Assembly (NCBI GenBank): GCA_002633025.1
Contig: NMRB01003412.1
Span: 1-64,000, forward strand
Source of the DNA: Notospermus geniculatus
Lineage: Eukaryota; Nemertea; Pilidiophora; Heteronemertea; Lineidae
Length of the DNA stretch: 64,000 nucleotides
Direction: 5' to 3'
Below are positions 1 through 11,576 of this stretch, piece by piece. The notes below the pieces were generated by a model. It was not told the DNA's origin. It did no database searches and saw nothing but the letters and a program-made list of their open reading frames with translations. Within the stretch, counting starts at the first letter, position 1. The number at the start of each line of letters is the position of its first letter. Made by a program: the position numbers and the translations under genes.

Positions 1-362
1 CACCTGCATCAGAGGCATTCTTGAAAATGGTCAGATGTCAGTGTGAAGGGGGATTTAGGTGTCACTACGGCCAAATTCAATGCATATAGCGGACCAAGTC
101 ATTATTGATCGAGCAGCAATCACGTTGATTTTCCTGTACATTGGTCCGCTATAACTTTGCTGCCATCTGTTGGCAATATGCGCGGCTGACTGCTCCTATT
201 TGGCGCAAATTTCACTGTCCCAGCACAGGGCACCCCTTTTTCCCAAATCCTGTGTCCGCGCCTTCCATCAGTGTCAACATGGAAGTTAGTTATGGACGCT
301 ATTGATCCATTGCACAGGGGAGTACCCAGAAGGAGTAATCCGGGACCGGAATAACCCCCCTT

Positions 363-545
363 GAACACTATCCCGATGAGGAATTTCACAATCGCTTCCT
401 TTTTGCCAAGGAGAATATTTTCCAAATCTTGCAGTTGATTGAGCGCGAGATAGGTCTATCTCCGAATTTTGACAATGAATTTGCGTTGTCTCCCAACAGT
501 GAGCCTGATAGTGAAACGTGTGTTGCCTACAATAGGCCTAGCTGA
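363..545 (+). pseudogene. PIF/Harbinger transposase, N-terminal fragment
   Basis: Reading from 363 gives an open stretch containing EEFHNRFLFAKENIFQIL, the kind of helical N-terminal segment seen in PIF/Harbinger (HARBI1-type) transposases, and ending at a TGA at 543-545. The matching catalytic part lies at about 2800-3190 on the same strand, so the two pieces probably derive from one dead element split by later insertions. Family call is from recognised residue patterns, not from a search. Positions 1-362 hold nothing else I can identify. Confidence 0.5.
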
Positions 546-1693
546 TCCGTTACGAGTCAACGCTTAAGTTAAAGTTGAGAAATAACTCAAATGACCTGCG
601 AGCTTAACAGTGAAACCTGTTACGCGTCATGGCTTAAGTTATAGCTATACTAATCGTAAGTTAAGAAATGACTCAAATGGGCTGCAGCTCAAGTTGGAAT
701 GAGCGGAATGTCAGCTTAAGTTAAAGATCAGCTTAGCTGAAGTTAAGATAAAATTTAGCCTGAACTGGTGCATACGTGCCATAGAGGGTACCTGGAAGAT
801 ACAAAATCACACAGAGTTGGAAGATACTAGGTCAAATAACCACGAAACGTGGTTGTCATACATCATCTGACAAAGGAGTTTAAATGTACCAAGTTTCAGA
901 TCAATAGGATCACTGATCAGCAATTACGAAACGTGCCACCAAATGGCAAAATCTTCAACTTTGACCTCTATGACCTTGGTAAGTAGGTCAAATCACAAAC
1001 CCGTTACATATGTCATGTATCCTCATTAGATACACCTATAATAAAAATGAGCAATTACGAAACGTGCCACCAAAAAAATGGCAAAATCTTCAACTTTGAC
1101 CTCTGTAACGAGACTAACGTCGAGAGGGCATTTTCGGGATTCTTCTTTATTTAAAGATCGATAACATATTTCAACTACAACAGATGCCTGGTCTAGCCTA
1201 GTCTCGTCTGATCTTATCTCTCTCTCTCTGCCCCAAGTTTTCCTTGGAGCCCCTTATATTCAGAAATTACATTCCTTTTTAGACGTTGGTTCAAGCAGCA
1301 TTCCTTGCAAGCTCGGTCTGATGTCCAAATTAAGTAACTACCTGTCTCTTGTATATTTTTAGGCCCGTATGCACCAGTTCAGGCTAAGTTTTATCTTAAC
1401 TCCAGCTAAGCTGATCTTTAACTTAAGCTGAAATTCCGCTTATCCCAACTTGAGCCGCAGCCCATTTGAGTTATTTCTTAACTTACGATTAGTATAGATA
1501 TAACTTAAGCCTTGACGCGTAACAGGTTTCACTGTTAAACTCGCAGTTCATTTGAGTTATTTCTCAACTTAAACTTAAGCCTCGACTCGTAACGGATCAG
1601 GCCTATTGTAGGCAACACAGGTTTCGCTATCAGGCTCACAGATGGGAGACAACGCAAATTAGTCTTGTCAGAATTTGGAGATAGGCCTATACT
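455..1693. repeat. Fold-back element, arms of about 325 bp
   Basis: Bases 455-776 recur in reverse complement at about 1366-1693, diverged but alignable throughout (for example CTTAACTTAAG-rich stretches and the outer GTTGTCTCCC). The central 590 bp holds two direct copies, near 921 and 1051, of a 55-bp unit that begins GCAATTACGAAACGTGCCAC. The inner edge of each arm carries GCATACG/CGTATGC, shared with the hairpins at 18584 and 27643. The outer arm end overlaps the transposase fragment. No open frame in the loop is convincing. Confidence 0.75.
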
Positions 1694-1783
1694 TCTAAAA
1701 TTAGTACGTCCAAGAAACTGTATCTGCTACCTGGGAATTTGATATTTTGCCTTTCCATGACCATGTTTAAAGATGTACGTATT

Positions 1784-2732
1784 CACTCTAAAAAGTGGGA
1801 ACACCAGAATGAACAAAAATATGAACACCATTTTGTCACCTGATTTGGAACGGCATTTTTGGAACGCTTTTTTGAACACTTGCTATGAACACTAATGGAA
1901 CAGACTGAGAACATCTATTTGAACATTTTTATGAACATTTTGCTGAACACTTTTATGAACGCCACTTTGTCACCTAAATTGGAACACCTATTTTTGGAAC
2001 ATTTACAGAACACCTCAAAATGTTCAAAAGCGTGTTCAATTATATGTTCAAAAATATGTGTTCCAATTTAGGTGACAAAGTGGCGTTCATAAAAGTGTTC
2101 AGCAAAATGTTCATAAAAATATTCAAAAAGATGTTCTCAGTCTGTTCCATTAGTGTTCAAAGCAAGTCTTCAAAAAAGCGTTCCAAAAATGCCGCTCAAA
2201 ATCAGGTGACAAAATGGTGTTCATGTTTTTGTTCATTCGGGTGTTCCCACTTTAGAGAGTACAATTCCGCATAACGGCTTTTCTCAATTTGAAGTCAATG
2301 ACAGAAATATTTTGTGCAATGAAGTACCAAAAGCGTGCAAATGTACACATACTAAGTACAGAACAGATAGAAATTCAGTGTTTTATACAAAAATGAAACC
2401 TGACCACTTTTATGTGGTTTTATTTGTTGAATCATCGCACCGTACCGTGGCCGTGCCTCCATAGAAATCGGGAACCTCGTGGTCAGAGACCGGCACACGC
2501 CCAAAACAGCGCACTGAACACCTAAGCGTGTTCTGACGTTGTCTTGCTGTTCACCGCAAAAGTGAGATGTTCACAATATGTTCTACCACACCTCAGAACG
2601 CAAATTTAACAGACAGACAACATCTACATTTTAAAATGAACACTTCAAGACCAGATGAACATCCAGAGCACACCAAATACTGTTCTTCAATCGTTCCTAT
2701 GGCGTTCTAAGGTGTTCCCACTTTTTAGAGTG
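1784..2732. mobile_element. Non-autonomous DNA transposon with perfect 22-bp terminal inverted repeats
   Basis: The ends begin CACTCTAAAAAGTGGG and the last 22 bases are the exact reverse complement of the first 22. Inside, 1784-2010 and 2028-2262 form a second long inverted repeat, so the left half folds on itself. The pentamer GAACA (or TGTTC) recurs every 10-20 bases. No transposase frame is present; the frame at 2020-2274 is just the palindrome read through. Target-site duplication is not clear. Confidence 0.8.
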
Positions 2733-2789
2733 TTGACGCGAGGTGCTTGGAATGCTGGTTAAACCAGTTGTAAGAACAACAACTTAACC

Positions 2790-3190
2790 CTTTCGGTTAC
2801 AGCGCAAGAGGAACATTTCAGATGGTTCTTGGCGACCCCATACAAGTCTCACAAGTCAACATCATGCCGAGTTGTCAACAGAGTTTCAGCACTATCTGGG
2901 AAAGTTAACAACTTTGTTATTGCCTGAACAAGGGCAAGTTGATGTAATTAAAGATGGATTCCATAGGATCAGGAACTTTCCAGGTGTTATAGTTGTGTTG
3001 ATGAAACACATATTTGGATAATTGTTCACCTCATAATGAGGCTGACTTTGTCAACAGGAAAAATTATCACTCCATAAACGTTCAAAGTGATATGTGACCA
3101 TAAGGGGAAATGGGTTAACATTGTGGACAGATGCCACAATGTTAATCCATGCCATCCCTATTGAAAGTTAGACTGACGCATGTTGTTACT
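2790..3190 (+). pseudogene. PIF/Harbinger transposase, catalytic-domain fragment (frameshifted)
   Basis: Translation across frames gives GTFQMVLGDPIQVSQ near 2810, SCRVVNRVSALSGKV just after it, then FHRIRNFPGV, VDETHIWII and NEADFVNRKNYHSINVQ near 3034-3084. These are the ordered hallmarks of the DDE domain of PIF/Harbinger transposases (the first catalytic Asp sits in the VDxTHI motif). Several frameshifts and in-frame stops show it is dead. It probably belongs with the N-terminal piece at 363-545. Confidence 0.75.
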
Positions 3191-3508
3191 TGTGGTTTGG
3201 GACACGGCCAACTGCTATGTTAACAACCAACTAGTCCTAGTTGACAACTACCTGGCAGTGTCCCTAGCAGGGTTTTATGAATGTGAAAATAGCAGGAAAC
3301 TATGGAGCAGGCAACTAGGCATTTGGCAGCCTGCTAAGGCCTAGTTGGCTGCTAGTTTAGCAGTGTTTTATGAATATGGCCCCAGAATGCCAAAGAAAAT
3401 GCCAAACATGAAATCTAGCGGAGGATCGTGGTACCAATGTACTAAATTGCCGAATGAGACCAATTAGGCCTAACCACTAAAACACAACTGGACCGTATGC
3501 AGTCGAAT

Positions 3509-3662
3509 CCAGGTAAAAAAGGCACTGGTAAAAAAGGCACCGGTAAAAAAGGCACGGTAAAAAAGGCACTGGCAAATAAGGCACTGGTAAAAAAGGCACT
3601 GGTAAAAAAGGCACTGGTAAAAAAGGCACTAAAAATTAGGGGGGTAGGTAAAAAAGGCACTA
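3509..3662. repeat. Minisatellite, 15-bp unit
   Basis: About ten tandem copies of GGTAAAAAAGGCACT with minor variants. Read forward this yields a lysine-rich frame (KKALV repeats, 3497-3754) and read in reverse an FFTSA repeat frame; both are consequences of the tandem repeat, not genes. Confidence 0.9.
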
Positions 3663-3889
3663 CCACAGAAAATGAATGGTTGTTCAGGGCAGTTCTGTGG
3701 CATAAATATGATGCTTTACTTTCGTTGATAACTGCATATTTCCAGATGTTTTGACATTTTGAAATGGACTTGCCCTCAGTACGCGTTGTCTGTGAGGGAC
3801 TCGATCAGTGCATGGGATAGGGGCCGCATCCAGGGGGCTGCTCAGGACCATCCCTATGAGTGCTCAACTCAGACCATGATATAATATTG

Positions 3890-4570
3890 TATTAAAATTT
3901 CGGACGGACGGACAGCCGGACAGCCGGACTGACGGCGGAGGGTAAAACAATATCTCCCCGACTTTTTTCAAAAAGCGGGGAGATAATAAACCAAATCTTT
4001 GCTTATAGCAGGTACAATAGCCTTGCCACAAGAGATTCAGCAGCAAAGATTAATATTCCCACATCAAGGGAGACATCAGCATGAGCAAGGATCTGTTGGT
4101 TATTTCAACATACAGTTTATCTTGGAAGAAGTACAATAAACTGTGCAGATGGTGCAAATAGATAAAGAGGAGATGGAAGACAAACAAGCAGCAGAGAATC
4201 TGTCTATAGGAATGTACCTCTGCTGCACAGCGTGACAAGACAACAACGTTGCAAGAACATAAAATGACTAGATACAGGCGATCAATACACATTAATAATA
4301 TGCCGTATAACACAGGATAAAAGAAAATTAAAAGAAAAAAAGGGATAATGATAAGAGGGGAAAAAAAGGAAATTAACTTTAAAAGAGACAAGAAAGTTGA
4401 TACTAACTTTAAAAGGGACAAAAAAATAAAAAAAAGAAATAAAAAATAAAATAAATAACAAAAAAATCAATAAAATAAGAAAAAAAATCAATAAAATAAG
4501 AAAAAAAATAAATAAAAAAAAAATCAACAAGAAAAAAATAAAAAAATAAAATAAAATAAAATTTAAAAAA
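3890..4570. repeat. Simple-sequence stretches
   Basis: 3899-3940 is a GGACGGACGGACAGCC-like short repeat followed by a small hairpin (CTCCCCG...CGGGGAG, 3954-3983). About 4310-4570 is A-rich low-complexity sequence of AAAATAAA and AAAAAATC units. The long frames here on the minus strand are phenylalanine- and leucine-rich read-through of A tracts. Confidence 0.8.
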
Positions 4571-6300
4571 ATGACTAAAAATAGATACCTGGTAAATGTG
4601 AGGATGGAAGTAAAGCAGACATTACAGTGTAGCAATTAGCTCTTTTTCCTTGAATGTGTCTTTAATTATCATTCCATTCTGTTTTTGTCAGTTCAGCTAA
4701 CCACCCATACATTAGTCAGCCCCAAATTCCATGTAGTATACATGTGTAGAGGTTTATGGCCGTTCAAAGTTGATACCTTTGATCTTGTGGTGATCTAAGC
4801 ATTTATCATCCCCTTTGATCTTAATAGTCAGGGTTAGGGCACAGGGCCCTGAACATAGTTAGTGGGATTATTGGGTTAATTGGCGGGAGTTGCATGAAAA
4901 TAATCATTCCTGGGGCCGTCTCAGACTTCAGGTCAGATTGCAGGGAACCAGTTTCCCGGTGTGTCCCTTTCACTGAAATGGCACACTCCAAATTGACTGT
5001 CAGTGGTTGAAAGATATTTCATCACTTTCATGAAGGTATGAAAAGTTGTATCTAGCCTACTTCAGCATTTTTCCATGGTGATGTCATCAGTAGGCAGGTG
5101 CAAAGATATTGTTCAACACTGCACTTCAGCTTGGAGGAAAAATTCCTCCAAGGTACCAGTAAGTTCTTGATCGTTCATGAAATCGGCATTCAAGGAAAGG
5201 CATGAAAGACAAATAGTAAATAAACATACATCAGTTCCTGTTTTATTATTCTTGCGTTTATTACAAGCTAATATACAGCAGAAGGGAGAAATTAGAATTG
5301 GCTGAAGTATCATGATATCAGCAGATCTGGCTCACTGGGAGAAGACACAATCATGTCATTATCACAGCATGTTGGATCTGTAACTGTTTCCTTTGTTGAA
5401 CATTGTCATGCCCTGGTGTCAGAACTTTTTAAAGGAATATCAATTCATACTTCATTTGAGATACAGTTTTACAACTGTCAAGGTGAATTTGGAGGAGAAA
5501 AATTGAAATTTCATTGTAGTGCTGGCCATCAGCAGTGAATCAGCTGATCCACAGGCTGCCATCAGCAGGTCCATCTAGCGGCAAGTTTTGGAACCAAATT
5601 TCCCAGTCTACGACCCTCACGAAATTGGCCTCAAAATCTCGGTCAAAGTCACTTTTATCGAAAGTGACTACATACTTTCAACACTTCATATCATAATCTT
5701 ACAATAAATCGTAAAAGTTTGAAGAATATGTTGATATTCTTTCAGTGGTGATTGAGTGAAGTTGATCAGCGAAATCCGCGCTGAACTTCGCGATCGATCC
5801 TCGAGAAGTGCCCACAAAAACACGATCAAAGCCACCCAAATTAAAAAATAAATAGCATTTTCGCCCTGTCTATATAAAGTTATGATACAGGACTGTAATA
5901 TAACCAAATTTCATTGAAATATATTTAAAAATAAAGTAATGCGCACCATTTGAAAAAGTTCAGCAGAATAAATCAGCAAGTTCAGCAGGAAATCAGCACG
6001 AAATCAGCAGTTTACACCTACCCGCAGTGCTAGTGCAGTGCAGTGCATGCGGCCTGCCTACACTTTGGTACAGTAGGCCTACAGGGTGTTTCCAAAAAAT
6101 GTACAACCCAAGTTGTATGTAAAACTTCCCTGGGAGCAAAATAGTTCTGGAGTTGACATTGTGAAAACTTTCTGCTGTATTTTAGCCTACTGATGATACA
6201 CTTGGATTTGCTGGCTGTGAGTTAGTCTCAGTAACTGGGACTCTGTATGCTCCGCTTTTGCTTTTACAAACTGACTTTTACATAGCGCGCATACAGAGTC
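4571..6300. other. No gene recognised
   Basis: Unremarkable AT-rich sequence. Short open frames (for example 5353-5538 and 5686-5907) lack recognisable residues or splice context. The last 250 bp include ACAGGGTGTTTCC at 6085, resembling a transposon end. Confidence 0.5.
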
Positions 6301-7286
6301 TCAGATCACCCAATACATTCCCTGTGGGCTGTGGAGCAATTCCCGCACGGAATTCCGTGCGCCACTGTTAATTCACAAACCAACACGAAAATCCACAATA
6401 TTGTATCCCTGTGTTATTGAGCTACCGTCGCTACACCATTTCCGAGTGAATTCAGTAAAATTCCATCGTTATTTTACTTCCCAATTCGACTTTGAAATCC
6501 ACTCCTCGAAACTAAATGCACAGGCCGCCACACGCCATGATGAGAGTCTCGCGCAATGCAGTTGCGCAGTCATGGCAGTTGACGTTAGTCTCGTTCTCAT
6601 TCAGTGTCAGCGACTACGCCCAGTCACGTGACCTCGGGTCTTGTGACAGCTACGAGTTCGCGACTTGTTTACATGTGTTGGTGACATTTCGACGGAGTTT
6701 TGTATCAAAGTTTTTTCCTAATTTGTGCCAATTTTTCTGTCTTTTGGAATACCACTATGAGAAATGAGGATAAATGAAAGGATTCATGACAGTTAATTAT
6801 TCGAATTTAGTCAGGTTTGACAATAATTGGTGATTTTGTTCAGTACATGAAATACACTATGCACCACAGGCAGCATATGGGTAAACCATAACGTACCAGG
6901 CAATAGCCGTCAATGTCATATCGTAAAAGAAGCTATGCCTGGTCGATATGGTTACCATAACTAGCTGTGAGTGTGAGTGTGGGGCCACCGCTCTATCTAG
7001 GCCTAGGCCTAGGCTAGGGCAGGCCTAGCTATTACCGTATTTTTCGCTTATTTTATACCTCCTATGATTGTAGCTACCGTAGGCGTAGCCTAGCTACCGG
7101 AACGGTACCATCGTCGTACGACGTAGGTCTACCAACCGGTAGGCCTGGCTAGGCCAACTTACCACTGGCCCTGCACTGCTGCCAGGCAGGCTTTGACCAC
7201 AGAATTTACAAAGATCACATGCTGCTGCTGATGCTGTAAGTCTGACCTTGACTTTACAAAGATGACCATTTTTTCTTTTATTTCAG
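6301..7286 (+). promoter_or_regulatory. Upstream region of the GPALPP1-like gene
   Basis: This is the non-repetitive interval before the first coding exon. A possible 5' UTR intron runs from 7236 (CT|GTAAGT) to 7286 (TTTATTTCAG), only 51 bp long, ending eight bases before the chosen ATG. 7000-7160 is rich in AGGCCTA palindromes and CpG-containing words. No TATA box is evident; transcription start cannot be placed from sequence alone. Confidence 0.35.
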
Positions 7287-7293
7287 GCAATAA

Positions 7294-9888
7294 ATGGAAC
7301 ATTTCCTTGGTCGAGGCCTACCCCCAGGATTCCTTCACAGTCAAGTTGTGTCTAAAATAATCTTTGGGCCTGTTCTGCCGAAATCAAGTGCTACTAGCAA
7401 AGGACACTGTGGACCAGACTTACCTCCAGGATTCCAAAGTTGTTCAGACCCTGCAGACAGTAAGGGTTCAACATCCTTAAAAGATTGTTTTGGTCCAGAA
7501 TTGCCTGCAGATTTTCAGGTTACAAGTGCAACTGCATCAGAAAGAGACCGGGAGAAAATTGAATCTGAAAATAAATCTTGTGGACCAGAGCTTCCTCCAG
7601 GATTCACATCTGTGGGTCACTTTCATCATAAAGATTGCAGTTCTCAACTCAGTTGTGGACCACTAAGTACCGGTAATGACCCTTGCGGGCCAGCTTTGCC
7701 TGCTGAATTTCAAACTGGTGACACGTGTGATTTGAGAACAGATCAAGGATTTGTTACTTCAGCTGACACCAAAACACTCTCCAGATCGTGTGGACCTGCT
7801 TTGCCTCCTGGGCTACAAGTTCATAAGATTTTGGGTGCACGGAACGAACTTGTCACTTCTGGAGAAAGGACGCCTCTTACTGAATCCTGTGGGCCGGTTT
7901 TGCCACCAGGGTTTAAAACTGATAACAAAAACATCTGTGACAGTTCGCTGGGAATTGAACCAATAATTTCTTCAGCACCAAACGTATTTCTTGGCCCAGT
8001 ATTACCACCGGGATTTCAGACTGATGACAACTTGGAGAAGGACAGTGGTCCTCATCAGGTGGTAGCAACAACTGTATCAGATGATCTGTCACTAGGACCA
8101 GCTTTGCCTCCTGGATTTATTACTACCGGTACTAGTAAGGATTCTGGCTGTAATCTTGAGCCAGCCGTAGGCTCTACACATATTGATACAATTGCTTGTG
8201 GCCCAGCGTTGCCACCAGGATATCAAGCATTTGAAACTACCGATACTAACTCAAATTACATAAGTCCTGTCTATTTAAACCAGTCAGTAGGACCAGCCTT
8301 GCCCCCAGGATTTAAGACAGTTTGTCCTTCGGATTCAGACACAGACTCTTATTCTGATAAGGTACAGGTGCCCGTTGGTCCAGCATTACCACCGGGGTTC
8401 CTGTCTGTGACTGAAAACCAAACCACAGGTCCTGCCCTTCCACCTGGATTTGTAACCGTTGAGCCCTCCGACTCGGATTCCAATTCAAATCAAGAAGAGA
8501 AACCTGTAGGGTGTGCATTGCCTCCTGGTTTTCAGGTGAAAAATCCCTCTGAGCTTCATCTAAACCCCAAGCAAGGAAAACAGGCTCCAGCCAAGGTACT
8601 GTCAAGTGGACAAGCTAAAGTGTCACAGTGTCAGACCTCCGTTGCCGCAGATAAGGGTTCGAACTCTGATCAGGGTACAGGTGAACTGCCTGTTGAACTT
8701 GTATCCCAACCTGAATCTCGCAGCCATAGGAAAGATCGTTGCTTGAATTCTGAGCAAGAGAAGCAATCAGTGGCACCTCAGCTGCCAAGTCCGAGTTTGT
8801 GTGTAGTTGATAGCAGTGCTAAGAACTTGGACCATTTGTCTAGTTTGCAGCAAGAGGTGGAACTTCAAAGCTTAGAATCTTGTGGTCCACTCCTGCCTCC
8901 AGGTTTCCAAACTGTGGATCCATCTGATTCGGACTCGAATTCCACCCTGGGATTCAAGGGAGCGAGCTGTATAAGTCAGCCAGCTGGACCAGCATTGCCT
9001 CCCGGATTTCAATTTGTTGAGCCGTCGGATACGGATTCAAATTCTGGCCTGGGATCTGATCCAAGTGTTTGTATTGAGGAGTGCGTTGATAAACCTGTTG
9101 GATTATCATCACCACCAAGATTTCCCGTCGTTGAACCTGCTGAATCTGACTCGAGACCAGAGCAGGGAAGAGAATCTGCAAGCCTGAGTAACAAATCAGG
9201 TTCACCCCCACGTTCTATTCAACCAAGTTCATCAAATTCACACCTTTTAGGAGTAGTTGAACACACACATACAATGTCACACTTCGTAGGCCCTGCTTTG
9301 CCTCCTGGTTTCGAAGTTCAAGACACAGGAAAATCGGACTCGGCACAAATTGGACCAGCTCTACCCCCAGAACTTAGTCATTCACATTCCCACTCTGATG
9401 AAGACAGTGAACCAGATATAGGCCCTAGTTTGCCATCCGGTTTTGATGGGCCAGTTTTACCCACAAATATACAAACTGGTAGAAATGAGTCATGTGATGC
9501 CCAAAAAATTGGTCCAGTTCTTCCGCCAGGATTTGCTGGGCCATCCTCACCCCCAGATCAAAAATCTGAGGGTGATGATGATGAGAGAATCATAGGCCCG
9601 AGTCTACCACCAGGACTTACTGGACCTTCTGTGGATAGAAAAGAGACAGTGGAAGGAATCAACCAGTTGTCTGAATCCCGACAACTGGGCCCCAGTTTGC
9701 CGCCAGGATTTGCAGGGCCAGCCTTACCCCCTGCCTTTCAGGCTTCAGCTGGTGGCTCGGATGATGATGATGATGATGATGATGAAATTGTTGGTCCGAT
9801 GCCGATAATCGAAGGTGCTAGTAATCGATCTGCAGCTGAGGAGTTCGAGAGACGGTCCCTTAAGATGAAGGATAAGTTATCTGGCAAG
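7294..9888 (+). CDS. GPALPP1: GPALPP1-like protein, coding exon 1 (GPALPPGF repeat domain)
   Basis: First of five exons (865 + 60 + 33 + 22 + 49 = 1029 residues). The family is a conserved animal protein of poorly known, probably nuclear, role; the C-terminal exons identify it securely. This exon is an uninterrupted 865-codon frame opening with MEHFLGRGLPPGF just after a pyrimidine-rich acceptor. I count 18 copies of G(P/C)xLPPG(F/L/Y) and about ten degenerate ones, separated by acidic Ser/Asp spacers of the type PSDSDSNS, which look like casein-kinase-2 sites. A GAT run at 9761-9784 codes poly-Asp. The vertebrate protein is about 340 residues with far fewer motifs, so the repeat region is greatly enlarged. 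Donor AAG|GTGAGA at 9889, phase 0. Confidence 0.9.
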
Positions 9889-9899
9889 GTGAGATGACA

Positions 9900-10187
9900 T
9901 AATAGCTGAGGTTGGTTATCACATCCGCTCAGCAAGCGGCAGGTCCCGGGTTCAAATCCAGCCCTGGCCATGTGGGATTTCATAACCGGCTCTTCACGTC
10001 TGTCGCATGGGACAGTAAGCCGCGGTACCTTGTACATTGTTTCTTTGCAAGGGCAAGTAAGACCCCATCCAAGTGAGGAACATGACATGCATGAGTAGCT
10101 TGAGATGGTCTCCTCTGTACTTACCGGTACCAGGGCCAATGATGCTATGGCGATGGCCCTGATGGAAAAATAAAATCCAAATACAAA
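9900..10187 (+). mobile_element. tRNA-derived SINE, family 1, filling GPALPP1 intron 1
   Basis: Contains a box-B-like GGTTCAAATCC at about 9950 and a degraded box A, followed by a conserved tail ending GATGGAAAAATAAAATCC. A second full copy lies reversed at 60175-60459, where the head reads TAGCCGAGTGG (good box A) and box B is GGTTTGAATCC. The intron (9889-10206) is 318 bp, so the SINE makes up nearly all of it. Confidence 0.85.
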
Positions 10188-10206
10188 ATACATTGGATTT
10201 TTTCAG

Positions 10207-10386
10207 AATGAAAAGCCGAGCATCACCCCTCAGCGAGAGTCATGGATGACCGAGTTACCCTCTGACGAGTTGGGAAGAAGTCTTGGCTTGGTTCAGCGAA
10301 AGTTCACCACAGGGATTGGATCATCGAGAGGTCAGGATAGATCCGAGTGGACGGACACGCCAGCGGATAAAGCCAGGAAGGAAAAA
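10207..10386 (+). CDS. GPALPP1: GPALPP1-like protein, exon 2
   Basis: Sixty codons, phase 0 at both ends, from TTTTTTTCAG to AAA|GTAAGT. It codes ESWMTELP...LGLVQRKFTTG...SEWTDTPADKARKEK, matching the conserved WMTELP and WTDTPAD motifs of GPALPP1 proteins. Confidence 0.93.
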
Positions 10387-10561
10387 GTAAGTGCCACGCA
10401 TCCAACATTTGCGATGGAATGACTACATGAAATAAATACAGAAAAGGAGGCGTCCTGGACGGGGCCGTCCGGCGCCGACCAGCAGCGGCAGAACCCTGTT
10501 GGACCTGCTACTTCTCTTCAGAACTGTTGGTTATACATGTATTTGCTCATGAATTTTTCAG

Positions 10562-10660
10562 GAGGGCAGCAAAGGGAAGAAGCGGCCGGCTGAAGATACT
10601 TACTACCCTGGGATGACAGAGAGGGACAGGAAAATGGGAGAACAGATTGAAAGTTATAAT
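10562..10660 (+). CDS. GPALPP1: GPALPP1-like protein, exon 3
   Basis: Thirty-three codons from TTTTTCAG to AAT|GTAAGT, phase 0. Codes TERDRKMGEQIESYN, corresponding to the conserved RDKRLAEQV.SYN stretch of the family. Confidence 0.9.
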
Positions 10661-10734
10661 GTAAGTGGATTTATGTGTTTGGTAACTTCCCTGTCCCACT
10701 ATTAGTACATGTATGTGCACTTGACTTCAGGCAC

Positions 10735-10905
10735 GGATCCAAGGGGGGGGTGCACCCGGCGCACGCCCCCCCTTTCGGCCAACAAATCTGTAAAATCAAC
10801 CGTGAAATTCTGAAATTTGGATCAAGTCATTGAAATTCACCGCAGATTTCAATGTTTCTAGCACAGTGCGCCCCCTCTTTTCCAAAATCGTGGATCCGCC
10901 CCTGG
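10735..10905. mobile_element. MITE of the GGATCCA-ended family (family E), in GPALPP1 intron 3
   Basis: Ends read CACGGATCCAAGGGGG and CGTGGATCCGCCCCTGG, and the body carries TTTCGGCCAACAAATCTG and CATTGAAATTC. Related copies: 25857-26975 (interrupted), 41703-41878 and truncated ones at 28598-28720 and 43383-43545. Confidence 0.75.
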
Positions 10906-11029
10906 ACTTGGCTTACAATGACAGCTGTCTTGACTTGCTGACGGCTGGCCCTGGCATGCCAGGTCAATCTGATGTGTCCGACGTGTTTAATCTTAACATA
11001 AATGGTTTCATGGTAAATTTCTTTTTTAG

Positions 11030-11095
11030 AAATCAAAGAGAAAGGAGAGCTTATTAGACATGCACAGCAAAAAAATGAAGAAGGAAAGAGAAAAG
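11030..11095 (+). CDS. GPALPP1: GPALPP1-like protein, exon 4
   Basis: Twenty-two codons, CTTTTTTAG to AAG|GTGAGT, phase 0. Codes KESLLDMHSKKMKKEREK, the basic segment equivalent to the family's SLMDIHHKKLK. Confidence 0.9.
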
Positions 11096-11426
11096 GTGAG
11101 TCTGGTTGTTCGAGAATTACATGTATTCGATAGATATTTTTTCTGTCTTTTCAAAGTACCGTAACCTTTATTGTCACTCACCTCAAAGAGGACCAAGGCA
11201 CCAAGGAATTTGTAGATTTAAATCTATGGTTCTAGTGTTACATCTCTTGCATATTGATAGTTGGGGGCGATTCATACTTCCTTGCTGACCATTGTCCATA
11301 TAAGGAGCGGAATATGCTTTGTTTGGAACTTGCGTGTTGGGAGGTAATGAAGTATTTTCCATTTCACTGGTCAGCGAAAAAGTATGAATTCTTCTTTAGT
11401 GCGATTTTCAATTCATACTTTTTCAG

Positions 11427-11576
11427 GAGAAGGACAAGCCGAAAGAACGACGTCCATTCAGTCGAGAGGAGGATTTAGGCACGAATAAATTTGATGATGC
11501 GCAGAGGAAATCCATCATCAAGAAAGCTCGTGGACTCGATTCTAGATTCAGTCACGGGCAGCAGAAATTCATATAA
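11427..11576 (+). CDS. GPALPP1: GPALPP1-like protein, exon 5 (C terminus)
   Basis: Forty-nine codons plus TAA. Codes PFSREEDLGTNKFDDAQ and KKARGLDSRFSHGQQKFI, matching the PFDR..DL..NRFDEAQK and FSHG endings that define the family C terminus. Confidence 0.93.
   Translation, partial: EKDKPKERRPFSREEDLGTNKFDDAQRKSIIKKARGLDSRFSHGQQKFI

Noticed and set aside
2020-2274. 84-residue open frame (MFKSVFNYMFKNM...)
   Set aside because: Read-through of TGTTC/GAACA palindromic repeats inside a non-autonomous transposon.
3442-3754. Lysine-rich KKALV repeat protein or its antisense
   Set aside because: Direct product of the 15-bp tandem repeat; no flanking coding sequence.
4050-4635. Hydrophobic membrane-protein-like frames on the minus strand
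   Set aside because: Phe/Leu-rich translation of A-tract low-complexity DNA.
9738-10193. 151-residue minus-strand frame overlapping GPALPP1 exon 1 end
   Set aside because: Antisense reading of the exon and the SINE; poly-Ser comes from the GAT run.
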